A stretch of DNA of 13,700 nt, taken from NCBI GenBank assembly GCA_946478985.1, contig CAMLDZ010000078.1, positions 1-13,700 of the forward strand, read 5' to 3'. The notes beneath the pieces were generated by a model, which saw nothing but the letters and a program-made list of their open reading frames with translations, was not told the DNA's origin and ran no database searches. A program made the position numbers and the translations under genes. Shown one piece after another: positions 6,982 through 13,098 of this stretch. Position 1 is the first letter of the stretch, and each line of letters begins with the position of its first letter. The stretch comes from an uncultured Solimonas sp. (GTDB lineage Bacteria; Pseudomonadota; Gammaproteobacteria; Nevskiales; Nevskiaceae).

Positions 6982-7296
6982 ATGGGCGACAACATCGACT
7001 CCCGCGAATTCCCCGCCTCGATGAAACATCGACTGATCGAGCCGCTGACCAAGCGCGAAATCGAAGTCCTGGCACTGATCTGCGAAGGCCATTCCAATCA
7101 GGAAATCTCGAGCCGAACCAAGATTTGCGAGCCAACCGTCAAATTTCACGTCGCTAACATTTTCGGAAAACTGGGCGTGCGGCGCCGCACGCAGGCAGTT
7201 GCCGTGGGTATTCACCTCAAGCTGGTGACGCCCGCCTGGCTTGGCCCCCAAGCAGCGGAGCCCCGTTTTTTACGCACGACGTATAACGCTCGCTGA
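6982..7296 (+). CDS. Short LuxR-family DNA-binding protein (HTH domain only)
   Basis: 104 residues consisting almost entirely of one LuxR/GerE HTH (about residues 20-80): PLTKREIEVL, GHSNQEI, then TVKFHVANIFGKLGV with RRRTQAV. There is no receiver, autoinducer or ATPase domain; the 19-residue lead and 24-residue tail are non-descript. The ATG at 6982 is used; ATG 7021 (residue 14) would still keep the whole domain, and neither has a clear Shine-Dalgarno site. It lies 102 bases after the MalT-like gene. Its HTH is identical to that gene's HTH at about 20 of 52 aligned positions, so it is a relative rather than a recent copy. It may act as a stand-alone regulator, or compete with or pair with the large protein. 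It could also be a remnant of a bigger LuxR gene, though the frame has a proper start and stop. Confidence 0.75.
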   Translation: MGDNIDSREFPASMKHRLIEPLTKREIEVLALICEGHSNQEISSRTKICEPTVKFHVANIFGKLGVRRRTQAVAVGIHLKLVTPAWLGPQAAEPRFLRTTYNAR

Positions 7297-7416
7297 TCCT
7301 CCGGGCTCGCAAAGCGTCTGTGCACACCGAACTTTCGCCGCTCTGAAGTGACGCGAGACTTGCTAAGCTCTGGTCAAAGACTTGCTCATCACGACACATC
7401 TGTGGAGTTTCCACCC

Positions 7417-7635
7417 ATGAAGCTATACGCCTTTCATCCGCAGGGGCCCGGCCAGCTTTCGTACTTCGTCACGGCATCCAGCGAAGAGGAAGCCCGTGTG
7501 GCAATCCGGCAGCGTATCGATCAGGGCGTCGCCAATCGCACCCTAACGTCACACGAGGTTCAGGGCTTCGGCACCCCGTATTACGAAGTAACGGAGCTGG
7601 ATCCGGGTCAGGTCGCGATAAACGACAATCACTGA
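7417..7635 (+). CDS. Small hypothetical protein, 72 residues
   Basis: I do not recognise a family. The product starts MKLYAFHPQ, has a beta-rich beginning, a helix-prone EEEARVAIRQRIDQGV segment (about 24-39) and an acidic, polar C-terminus. There is no signal peptide or membrane segment and no Cys, so it is probably cytosolic. ATG 7417 is preceded at 11 bases by a weak TGGAG; the frame is open back to a GTG at 7348 but that extension looks non-coding. A clean intrinsic terminator 24 bases after the stop supports a real transcription unit. It is 120 bases from the small LuxR gene and may be transcribed on its own. Confidence 0.65.
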   Translation: MKLYAFHPQGPGQLSYFVTASSEEEARVAIRQRIDQGVANRTLTSHEVQGFGTPYYEVTELDPGQVAINDNH

Positions 7636-7658
7636 TCAACGTCGCTGAGATCTTGCAG

Positions 7659-7685
7659 AACGCCCCGCTTGCCGCGGGGCGTTTT
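7659..7685 (+). terminator. Intrinsic terminator of the 72-residue hypothetical gene
   Basis: A 10-bp perfect stem AACGCCCCGC/GCGGGGCGTT (7659-7668, 7674-7683) with a 5-base loop, running into TTTTC. It starts 24 bases after the stop codon at 7635. Confidence 0.85.
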
Positions 7686-7769
7686 CGTTGCGCCGTGGCT
7701 CGCCTTCTGAGCCAGTTGCGCCCTGACAATGCCGATGCCGGATGAGGCGTCGTCCGGTTCAAGCTGATT

Positions 7770-7798
7770 GCCCCGGCCGTACTGGCCGGGGCTTTCTT
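7770..7798 (+). terminator. Hairpin with short T-rich tail, possible second terminator
   Basis: GCCCCGGCC (7770-7778), loop GTACT, GGCCGGGGC (7784-7792), then TTTCTT. It lies about 85 bases after the previous terminator with no gene in between, so it is either a back-up terminator or a remnant of a lost gene's end. Confidence 0.5.
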
Positions 7799-7850
7799 GC
7801 GATCTGCATCTGCTGGCAGCGGACCTGCGTATTGAGCAGTGTGTCCCGCT

Positions 7851-7897
7851 GCCCTGGCCGGATTTTCAACCGCCCGTATTCCGGCCAGGGCATTTTT
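7851..7897. terminator. 12-bp inverted repeat followed by T5, near the end of the transposase remnant
   Basis: GCCCTGGCCGGA (7851-7862) and its exact reverse complement (7880-7891) separated by 17 bases, then A and TTTTT (7893-7897). The T run suits rightward transcription, although no gene ends here in that direction. It lies 25 bases beyond the 3' end of the leftward IS3-type pseudogene and partly resembles the hairpin at 7770-7798. The stretch 7636-7915 holds only these hairpins and no supportable gene. Confidence 0.4.
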
Positions 7898-7915
7898 GCC
7901 GCGATGCTTCGGGTT

Positions 7916-8713
7916 CTACCCCGTTTCCACGGACGGTTTAGAAAGAGCTGAAAACTTCTGATCCTGCCTGGCGACTCTACGCCGCATTCTCGGGTTATGA
8001 AATCGCTCGATGTAGTCGAAGAGATCGGCCTTGGCGATATCGACTGTTGCGTACTTCGTGCGATGCACGCGCTCACGTTTCAGCATGCCAAAGAAACCTT
8101 CGCAGGCGGCGTTGTCACCACAATGCCCCGGTGCACTCATCGAGCACAGCAGCGTGTTCTTCGTGAGCAAGCGCTGGTAGTCGCTGCTGCGAAACTGGCT
8201 GCCACGGTCCGAATGCAGGATCACTGACCAGCCGCCTTGCCGTTGCCAGATCGCCATTTCGACGGCCCGCATCACCATCTGGCGGTCCTGCCGATGGTGC
8301 ATTGCCCAGCCGATCACCAGCTTGCTGAAAAGATCGATGACGACGCACAGATACAGCTTGCCCTCGTCGGTGGCGATCTCGGTGATGTCCGTCACCCACT
8401 TGGTCTCTGGCTCCAGCGCATCGAAATCCCGCTCCAGCAGATTGCTGACGCCCGGTGGCGGCAAGCCCGGATCTGCCCGCTGACCACGGCGCTTCTTCCG
8501 AGGCCAGCCCTGCAGACCGTTCTTCGCCATCAAGCGCGCTACGCGATTCAGGCTCGCCCTTTCACCTTATTCAACCAAGTCTTCGTGCATTCGCGGCGCG
8601 CCCAGAGCGCCCCGGCTGTCTTCATGCATCGCGCTAATCCGAGTGAGCAGGCGATCGTTATCGAGCTGCCGCGCGCTCGGCGACCCCATCGTCAAATACG
8701 CAGCGTGAAGACT
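7916..8713 (-). pseudogene. Degenerate IS3-family transposase (OrfB-type) with in-frame stop and lost 5' part
   Basis: The minus-strand frame encodes an rve/DDE integrase domain: WVTDIT (first Asp), HSDRGSQF (second Asp) and [10 protein letters not shown] (Glu), with 35 residues between the second Asp and the Glu as in IS3-family enzymes. The C-terminal [14 protein letters not shown] segment is intact. Upstream of the apparent start near 8530 the same frame continues to read as transposase ([20 protein letters not shown], then [13 protein letters not shown]), but a TAA at 8567-8569 interrupts it, and a TGA at 8714-8716 closes it. The N-terminal HTH part, OrfA and recognisable terminal inverted repeats are absent. 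It is therefore a dead fragment of an insertion sequence. It lies between the hypothetical gene and the lipoprotein pair, and marks past rearrangement here. Confidence 0.85.
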
Positions 8714-8728
8714 TCATCGTGCCGAATA

Positions 8729-8748
8729 AATAATGATAATTCTTCTCA
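8729..8748. promoter_or_regulatory. Candidate Fur box
   Basis: The bases at 8729-8747 match the classic 19-bp Fur consensus (GATAATGATAATCATTATC) at 15 positions by eye. Read as a 7-1-7 repeat it is TGATAAT-T-CTTCTCA (8734-8748), with five of seven bases symmetric. It sits in an AT-rich island at the edge of the IS remnant, 173 bases before the first lipoprotein start. No clear -35/-10 pair was found around it, and the AT-richness raises the chance-match rate. Confidence 0.4.
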
Positions 8749-8920
8749 CAAAAACTGAAGCGGCACCGATCGCAGTGCACCAGAGCCCTGCCCTCGCCGG
8801 CCATCCGATGCGCCGCACCTTCCATCGCGGTTGCCTCAAGTTGGACAGTCGCCGTGTCTATCGTCGCCCGCAGATCAGCTCACAGGCTGCCGCCGATACC
8901 TCACGCACCGGAGTCCCTAG

Positions 8921-10060
8921 ATGCTCAAGAAAACTTCCCTGGCGCTCGCGATCGCCACCGCCACGATGCTGGCCGCCTGCGGCGGAGGCGGCGGAGGCGG
9001 TCCGAACAACGGTGGCGGCAATGGCAATGGTGGCAGCACCGAAGTATCCGGCCCGCTGGATACGGTGCAGAACGCGGTCTCCGACACGGTGATCTCGCCG
9101 CTGGCCACGGCCGCTGCGGGCACGCCGTTGCAAGGCGTGCTGCTGTGCGCCGACGCCGCGGTCAACCGCAACATCCTCGATATTGCCGATGCCTTCGGCA
9201 ACGGCCTGCAGAATCCGGGCACGCTGAGCGCGGTCACGCCGGAAGAAGCCCAGGCCGCCGTAGCAGCGCTGGTGGCCAATCTGTCCGGCCTGCTGAATTC
9301 GCTGGCCGGCGCCGCGGGCTGCAGCGGTGCAGCCGGCGGTGGCAGTCTGGTCCCCGAAACGAACCCGCTGGCGGGAACGCCGCTCGCCGCGCTGGGCAGC
9401 GCCTTGCTGCCGGCGCTGAGCGCCGCGCAGCAACAGTTGCTCGGCGCTTCCGGCAGCTCGCCGCTCAGTGCCACGCAGCTGGCCTCGATCCTCGCGCAGC
9501 TGTCCAATGCCTTTGCCGATGGCCTCGATGCCCTGCCGGACGAAGTCACCTCGGCACCCGTGGTCGGCGGGTTGCTGGCGACGGTCGACAATGCGTTGAC
9601 CCAGCTCAAGACCATTTCGCTGCTGGGCGCCTCCGGCGCGTCTGCCACCCAGATCGCCTCCGCCTTCCAGGCGCTGGTGCAGGGAGTGCTGAGCGATCTG
9701 CTGACCCAGGTCTTGCCGGTGGCCGACCTGCAGAACGCCGCCGGCGGCGGCGCTTCCAGTGATCTGCTGACGACATTGCGCGACGCAGTCGCCAGCCTGA
9801 CCGCGGGTCTCGCCGGCAATCCCACCGGCGGCCTGCCGAGCAATCCGCTGGGCGGCAGCGCCTTTGCACCGCTCAGCGATCTGGTCGAGCAGTTCGTGTC
9901 CCTGCTGCCGAACTTTCTCGGACAGGCCGGCAGCGGCAGTTCGCCCCTCGATCTCGCCAACGGACCGATCCGCAACCTGATCAGTTCATTGCTGGCGCCG
10001 CTGACCGGTGGCACCGGCGGTTGCCTGCTGAGCTTCCTTGGTCTGTGCCGCAGCACCTGA
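8921..10060 (+). CDS. Predicted outer-membrane-type lipoprotein, paralog 1, unknown function
   Basis: 379 residues. A type II signal peptide (MLKKTSLALAIATATM) ends in the lipobox LAA-C20. Gly follows the Cys, so there is no inner-membrane retention Asp by the E. coli +2 rule. A Gly/Asn-rich linker spans 21-43. The mature body is Ala/Leu-rich and mostly helical. It contains LATAAAGTPLQGVLLC (C76), C134, TNPLAGTPLAALG, LPDEVTSAP and a closing GGCLLSFLGLC (C368, C376); four non-lipid Cys could form two disulfides. A GGAG 7 bases upstream supports the ATG at 8921. The gene at 10278 encodes a clear paralog sharing every one of these blocks, and each ends in the same terminator core. I do not recognise a described family; Gly-rich 'CGGGG' lipoproteins of this kind are usually annotated as hypothetical. 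An overlapping open frame on the opposite strand (8917-10056) is a shadow. Confidence 0.85.
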   Translation: MLKKTSLALAIATATMLAACGGGGGGGPNNGGGNGNGGSTEVSGPLDTVQNAVSDTVISPLATAAAGTPLQGVLLCADAAVNRNILDIADAFGNGLQNPGTLSAVTPEEAQAAVAALVANLSGLLNSLAGAAGCSGAAGGGSLVPETNPLAGTPLAALGSALLPALSAAQQQLLGASGSSPLSATQLASILAQLSNAFADGLDALPDEVTSAPVVGGLLATVDNALTQLKTISLLGASGASATQIASAFQALVQGVLSDLLTQVLPVADLQNAAGGGASSDLLTTLRDAVASLTAGLAGNPTGGLPSNPLGGSAFAPLSDLVEQFVSLLPNFLGQAGSGSSPLDLANGPIRNLISSLLAPLTGGTGGCLLSFLGLCRST

Positions 10061-10090
10061 TTTGTTGCACTCCCGGGCTGTAAGCGAACT

Positions 10091-10116
10091 GAGGCCGCGC
10101 AAGCGGCCTCTTTTTT
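10091..10116 (+). terminator. Intrinsic terminator of lipoprotein gene 1
   Basis: GAGGCCGC-GCAA-GCGGCCTC followed by six T (10111-10116), 31 bases after the stop. The 20-base hairpin core is identical to that after the second lipoprotein gene. Confidence 0.92.
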
Positions 10117-10153
10117 ATCCGCGCGTCGGTGCCCGCGATTGCCGGACTTTGCA

Positions 10154-10168
10154 GATCACGGTGTGATC
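10154..10168. promoter_or_regulatory. Inverted repeat GATCAC-GGT-GTGATC upstream of lipoprotein gene 2
   Basis: A perfect 6-3-6 palindrome about 110 bases before the start at 10278, in the 160-base spacer between the terminator and the second gene. It is a possible operator for an unidentified regulator. The half-sites point the wrong way for a CRP site (TGTGA-N6-TCACA). Confidence 0.3.
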
Positions 10169-10277
10169 GGCGTTGGGCACTCCAATGAAAACATCGCGAT
10201 AAACGCATAACTTCCGTATATCATTGAAGTCGCGCAATCATTCAGGACCGCGCCAGCTCATCAGGGGAGTTCGTCTC

Positions 10278-11456
10278 ATGTTCAAGAAATTTTCTCTCGC
10301 TGCCGCGGTTGCGGCTGCGATGATGCTCGCCGCCTGCGGCGGCGGTGGCAACGACGGCATCGACACCGGCGGCAATGACAATGGCAACGGTAATGGCAAC
10401 GGCGACGGTGGCGGCACGCCCGAACCGACCGCCGGCCTGCTCGATCCGGTACAGAGCGCCGTCTCGACGCAGGTGCTGACGCCGCTGGCGACCGCTGCGG
10501 CGGGCACGCCGCTGCAGGGCGTGCTGCTGTGCACCGACAAGACCGTCAATCAGGACACTCTCGACATCGTCGACGAACTGCTGATCGCGATCGATGCCGG
10601 CATCGAGAATCCGAGTGTCACCACCGATCTGCCGCTGGAGGATGCGACTGCCGCGGTCGAGCGCCTCGTCGGCAATCTCAGTGGCCTGCTCTATGCGCTC
10701 GCCGGAAATCTGGCGGGCCAGCCGGTCACCTGCGGCCAGCCGGTCGCGGCGCCGGGCACCAATCCGCTCGCCGGCACGCCGCTGGCGCCGCTGGGCGAGC
10801 AGCTGCTGCCGGCGCTGGTGCTGGCGCAGCAAACGCTCGCGGGCGACGCCACGCTGAGCACCGATGCGCTGGCGGACCTGGTCAGCGATCTGGCCAATGC
10901 CTATGCCGAAGGCTACGCGCTGCTGCCGGACGAAGTGAAAGGCGCACCGATTCTCGGCGGCGTGCTGATCACGCTGGACCATGCACTGACCAATCTCGAC
11001 GCCTTCGTCGCGCTGACCGCCGACGACGTCAATGACGCCAACCAGGCCGAGACCTACAACGAAGCGCTGACCCTGCTGGTCGAAGGCGCGCTCGACGACC
11101 TGCTGACGCTGGTGCTGCCGATCGGCGACCTGCAGGATCTGCTGAACCTCACCGATGCTCAGGGCCTGATCGCCGAAGTCGAAGCGGCGGTGTCCGAACT
11201 GGTCGGCCTGCTGGTCGGCGGCGACATCGACGGCCCGATCGATCTGTTCGAGATCGTCGATCTCAGCGCCCTCGAAACCTTGCTGACGCAGATCGGTATC
11301 GAGCTGCCCAGGCTGATCGGCACCGGCTCCGGCATCGGCACGCTGCTCGGCACCGTCAACGGCGTGGTGACCACCTTACTGTCGACCCTCACCGGTAACA
11401 CCGGCGGCAGCTGCCTGCTCGCCCCGCTGGGCCTGTGCCGTTCGACGACGCCATAA
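10278..11456 (+). CDS. Predicted outer-membrane-type lipoprotein, paralog 2, unknown function
   Basis: 392 residues, related to the upstream lipoprotein along its whole length. The signal peptide MFKKFSLAAAVAAAMM ends in LAA-C20, followed by GGGG and an Asn/Gly/Asp-rich low-complexity linker (about 25-47). Shared blocks are LATAAAGTPLQGVLLC (C85), a Cys at 152, TNPLAGTPLAPLG, LLPDEVKGAPILGG, and the end SCLLAPLGLC (C379, C387). The body is more acidic than paralog 1 and carries an extra EIVDLSALETLL region near the C-terminus. ATG 10278 is chosen because it gives a proper lipoprotein signal and follows AGGGGAG by 9 bases; the frame is open to 10224 but the added residues would spoil the signal peptide. 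It is separated from paralog 1 by a terminator, so it is probably transcribed from its own promoter. Function unknown; periplasm-facing, membrane-anchored. Confidence 0.85.
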   Translation: MFKKFSLAAAVAAAMMLAACGGGGNDGIDTGGNDNGNGNGNGDGGGTPEPTAGLLDPVQSAVSTQVLTPLATAAAGTPLQGVLLCTDKTVNQDTLDIVDELLIAIDAGIENPSVTTDLPLEDATAAVERLVGNLSGLLYALAGNLAGQPVTCGQPVAAPGTNPLAGTPLAPLGEQLLPALVLAQQTLAGDATLSTDALADLVSDLANAYAEGYALLPDEVKGAPILGGVLITLDHALTNLDAFVALTADDVNDANQAETYNEALTLLVEGALDDLLTLVLPIGDLQDLLNLTDAQGLIAEVEAAVSELVGLLVGGDIDGPIDLFEIVDLSALETLLTQIGIELPRLIGTGSGIGTLLGTVNGVVTTLLSTLTGNTGGSCLLAPLGLCRSTTP

Positions 11457-11484
11457 GCCTGCGCCGCATCACACGCAGTAACGA

Positions 11485-11514
11485 AAAGAGGCCGCGCAAG
11501 CGGCCTCTTTTTTT
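11485..11514 (+). terminator. Intrinsic terminator of lipoprotein gene 2
   Basis: An 11-bp perfect stem AAAGAGGCCGC/GCGGCCTCTTT around a GCAA loop, running into T7 (11508-11514), 28 bases after the stop. It has the same 20-base core as the terminator at 10091-10110. Confidence 0.92.
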
Positions 11515-11532
11515 GTAGCGCAACAGCGAAGT

Positions 11533-11556
11533 AAAAAAGCCGCCGCCAGCGGCGGC
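11533..11556 (-). terminator. Intrinsic terminator of the urt operon
   Basis: Read leftward, a 7-bp stem GCCGCCG/CGGCGGC around a CTGG loop (11539-11556) is followed by T6 (11538-11533). It lies 8 bases after the urtE stop. With the rightward terminator at 11485-11514 it separates two convergent transcription units. Confidence 0.88.
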
Positions 11557-11564
11557 GGAACGAC

Positions 11565-12287
11565 TCAGACGGTAAGGTGATGCTTGACGATCTCGTCGCT
11601 GAGCTCGCCGATGGCGCCACCGGCGACGACGCGGCCTTTGTCGAGTACCCGGAACTCGCTGCCGACGCGACGCGCGAACGGCAGCTTCTGTTCGACCAGC
11701 AATACCGTCAGGCCCAGCTCCTGATTGAGGCGGATGATCAGATCGCCGATCTCCGCGACGATGTTCGGCTGGATGCCCTCGCAGGGCTCGTCGAGGATCA
11801 GCAGCTCCGGATCGAGCCCGAGCGCGCGGCCGATCGCCAGCTGCTGCTGCTGGCCGCCGGACAGATCGCCGCCGCGGCGGCGCGCCATCTTCTTCAGCAC
11901 CGGAAAGATCGTGTAGATCTTTTCCAGCACGTCAGCATGTTTGGCCTTGACCGCGCGCGCGTAGAGGCCGACGCGCAGGTTCTCCTCGACGCTGAGCTGC
12001 GAGAAGATCTCACGGCCCTGCGGCACATAACCGATGCGCAGCCCTGCCCTCGCCTCCGCAGCGGTCTTGCGCAGATCGCGACCTTGGTAGCGCACTTCGC
12101 CGCTGGCCACCGGCACCAGGCCCATGATCACGCGCAGCAGCGTCGTCTTGCCCATGCCGTTGCGGCCCATCAGGCAGGTGCGTGAACCGCGCGCGACCTG
12201 CAGGTCGACGTCCCACAGCGTATGGCTGCCGCCGTAAAACTGGTTGACGCCGCGGATATCCAGGAACGCTTCAGAGGCTGCATTCAT
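11565..12287 (-). CDS. urtE: Urea ABC transporter ATP-binding protein UrtE
   Basis: 240 residues; one of two ATPases that power high-affinity urea uptake through the UrtBC permease. Visible are Walker A GRNGMGKTT (41-49), Q-loop Q90 in GYVPQGREIF, signature LSGGQ (142-146) and Walker B ELLILDEP (161-168), with Gln (LLVEQ, Q200) at the usual switch-His position, as is common in LivF/UrtE proteins. NQFYGGSHTLWDV, RRGGDLSGGQQQQLAIGRAL and EGIQPNIV are hallmark UrtE segments that separate it from LivF. ATG 12287 is chosen: it starts 4 bases after the urtD stop and gives a standard N-terminus; a TTG at 12302 in frame is possible but would overlap urtD. It is the last gene of the operon and is followed at once by a terminator, with no urease gene after it. 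Confidence 0.93.
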   Translation of the reverse strand: MNAASEAFLDIRGVNQFYGGSHTLWDVDLQVARGSRTCLMGRNGMGKTTLLRVIMGLVPVASGEVRYQGRDLRKTAAEARAGLRIGYVPQGREIFSQLSVEENLRVGLYARAVKAKHADVLEKIYTIFPVLKKMARRRGGDLSGGQQQQLAIGRALGLDPELLILDEPCEGIQPNIVAEIGDLIIRLNQELGLTVLLVEQKLPFARRVGSEFRVLDKGRVVAGGAIGELSDEIVKHHLTV

Positions 12288-12291
12288 CGCT

Positions 12292-13098
12292 TCACTCGCC
12301 AAGGTAAACCTCGATCACTTTGGGATCGTTCTGCACATCGTCGATGCTGCCTTCGGCAAGTACGCTGCCCTCGTGCAGCACCGTCACGGTCCGCGCGATC
12401 GAGCGCACGAAATCCATGTCGTGTTCGACGACGACCACTGAATGCTTACCGGCCAGCGACACCAGCAACTCTGCCGTGCGCTCGGTCTCCTGCGGCGTCA
12501 TGCCGGCGACCGGCTCGTCGACCAGCAGCAGCTCCGGGTCCTGGCACAGCAGCATGCCGATCTCCAGCCACTGCTTCTGGCCGTGCGACAGCGCGCCGGC
12601 CATCTGCTCGCGCTGTGCCGTGAGACCGATCGTCTGCAGCACCTCGTCGATGCGTTCGCGCTGCGCCGCACTGAGCTTGGCGAACAGGATCTTCCACACC
12701 GACTTGTCGCCGGCCATCGCCAGTTCCAGGTTCTCGAACACTGTATGCTGGCCGAACACGGTCGGCTTCTGGAACTTGCGGCCGATGCCGGCGGCGGCGA
12801 TCTCCGGCTCGCTGAGCGTCAGCAGATCGATGGTCTGGCCGAACCAGGCGGAGCCCAGATCCGGCCGCGTCTTGCCGGTGATGACGTCCATCATCGTCGT
12901 CTTGCCGGCGCCGTTGGGACCGATGATGCAGCGCAGTTCGCCGGCCTCGACATAGAGGTTCAGATTGTTGAGCGCGCGGAAGCCATCGAAGCTGACGCTG
13001 ATGTCTTCGAGGTACAGGATGATGTTGTGGCTGAGATCGACGCGCGGCGCGCTGGAGCGCCGGCCCGGCTTCTTCAGCAGATGCGAGAAGCCGCTCAC
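12292..13098 (-). CDS. urtD: Urea ABC transporter ATP-binding protein UrtD
   Basis: 268 residues; partner ATPase of UrtE. It has an extension of about 24 residues before the ABC domain (HNIILYLEDISVSFDGF), Walker A GPNGAGKTT (60-68), Q-loop in GRKFQKPTVF, and signature LSHGQ (170-174, the Ser-His form usual in UrtD). Walker B ELLLVDEP (189-196) is followed by VAGMTPQE and switch His H226 in VVVVEHDMDFV. The start is a GTG at 13098 whose last two bases belong to the TGA of urtC (GTGA overlap), preceded by GGAGAAGG inside the urtC end; an ATG further upstream in frame would overlap urtC deeply. This implies translational coupling with urtC. The order urtC-urtD-urtE is standard for urea transport loci, often NtrC/NtcA-controlled, though the promoter is outside the window. 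Confidence 0.93.
   Translation of the reverse strand: MSGFSHLLKKPGRRSSAPRVDLSHNIILYLEDISVSFDGFRALNNLNLYVEAGELRCIIGPNGAGKTTMMDVITGKTRPDLGSAWFGQTIDLLTLSEPEIAAAGIGRKFQKPTVFGQHTVFENLELAMAGDKSVWKILFAKLSAAQRERIDEVLQTIGLTAQREQMAGALSHGQKQWLEIGMLLCQDPELLLVDEPVAGMTPQETERTAELLVSLAGKHSVVVVEHDMDFVRSIARTVTVLHEGSVLAEGSIDDVQNDPKVIEVYLGE

Noticed and set aside
6982..7296. Small LuxR gene as a broken C-terminal end of a frameshifted MalT-like gene
   Set aside because: The 913-residue gene already has its own complete HTH, and no ATPase-like coding is readable in the 102 bases between them.
8917..10056. 379-codon open frame on the minus strand
   Set aside because: Antisense shadow of the lipoprotein gene; the plus strand has the signal peptide, lipobox, Shine-Dalgarno site, terminator and a paralog.
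10154..10168. CRP site in GATCACGGTGTGATC
   Set aside because: The TGTGA and TCACA half-sites are in the wrong order and spacing; kept only as an unassigned palindrome.
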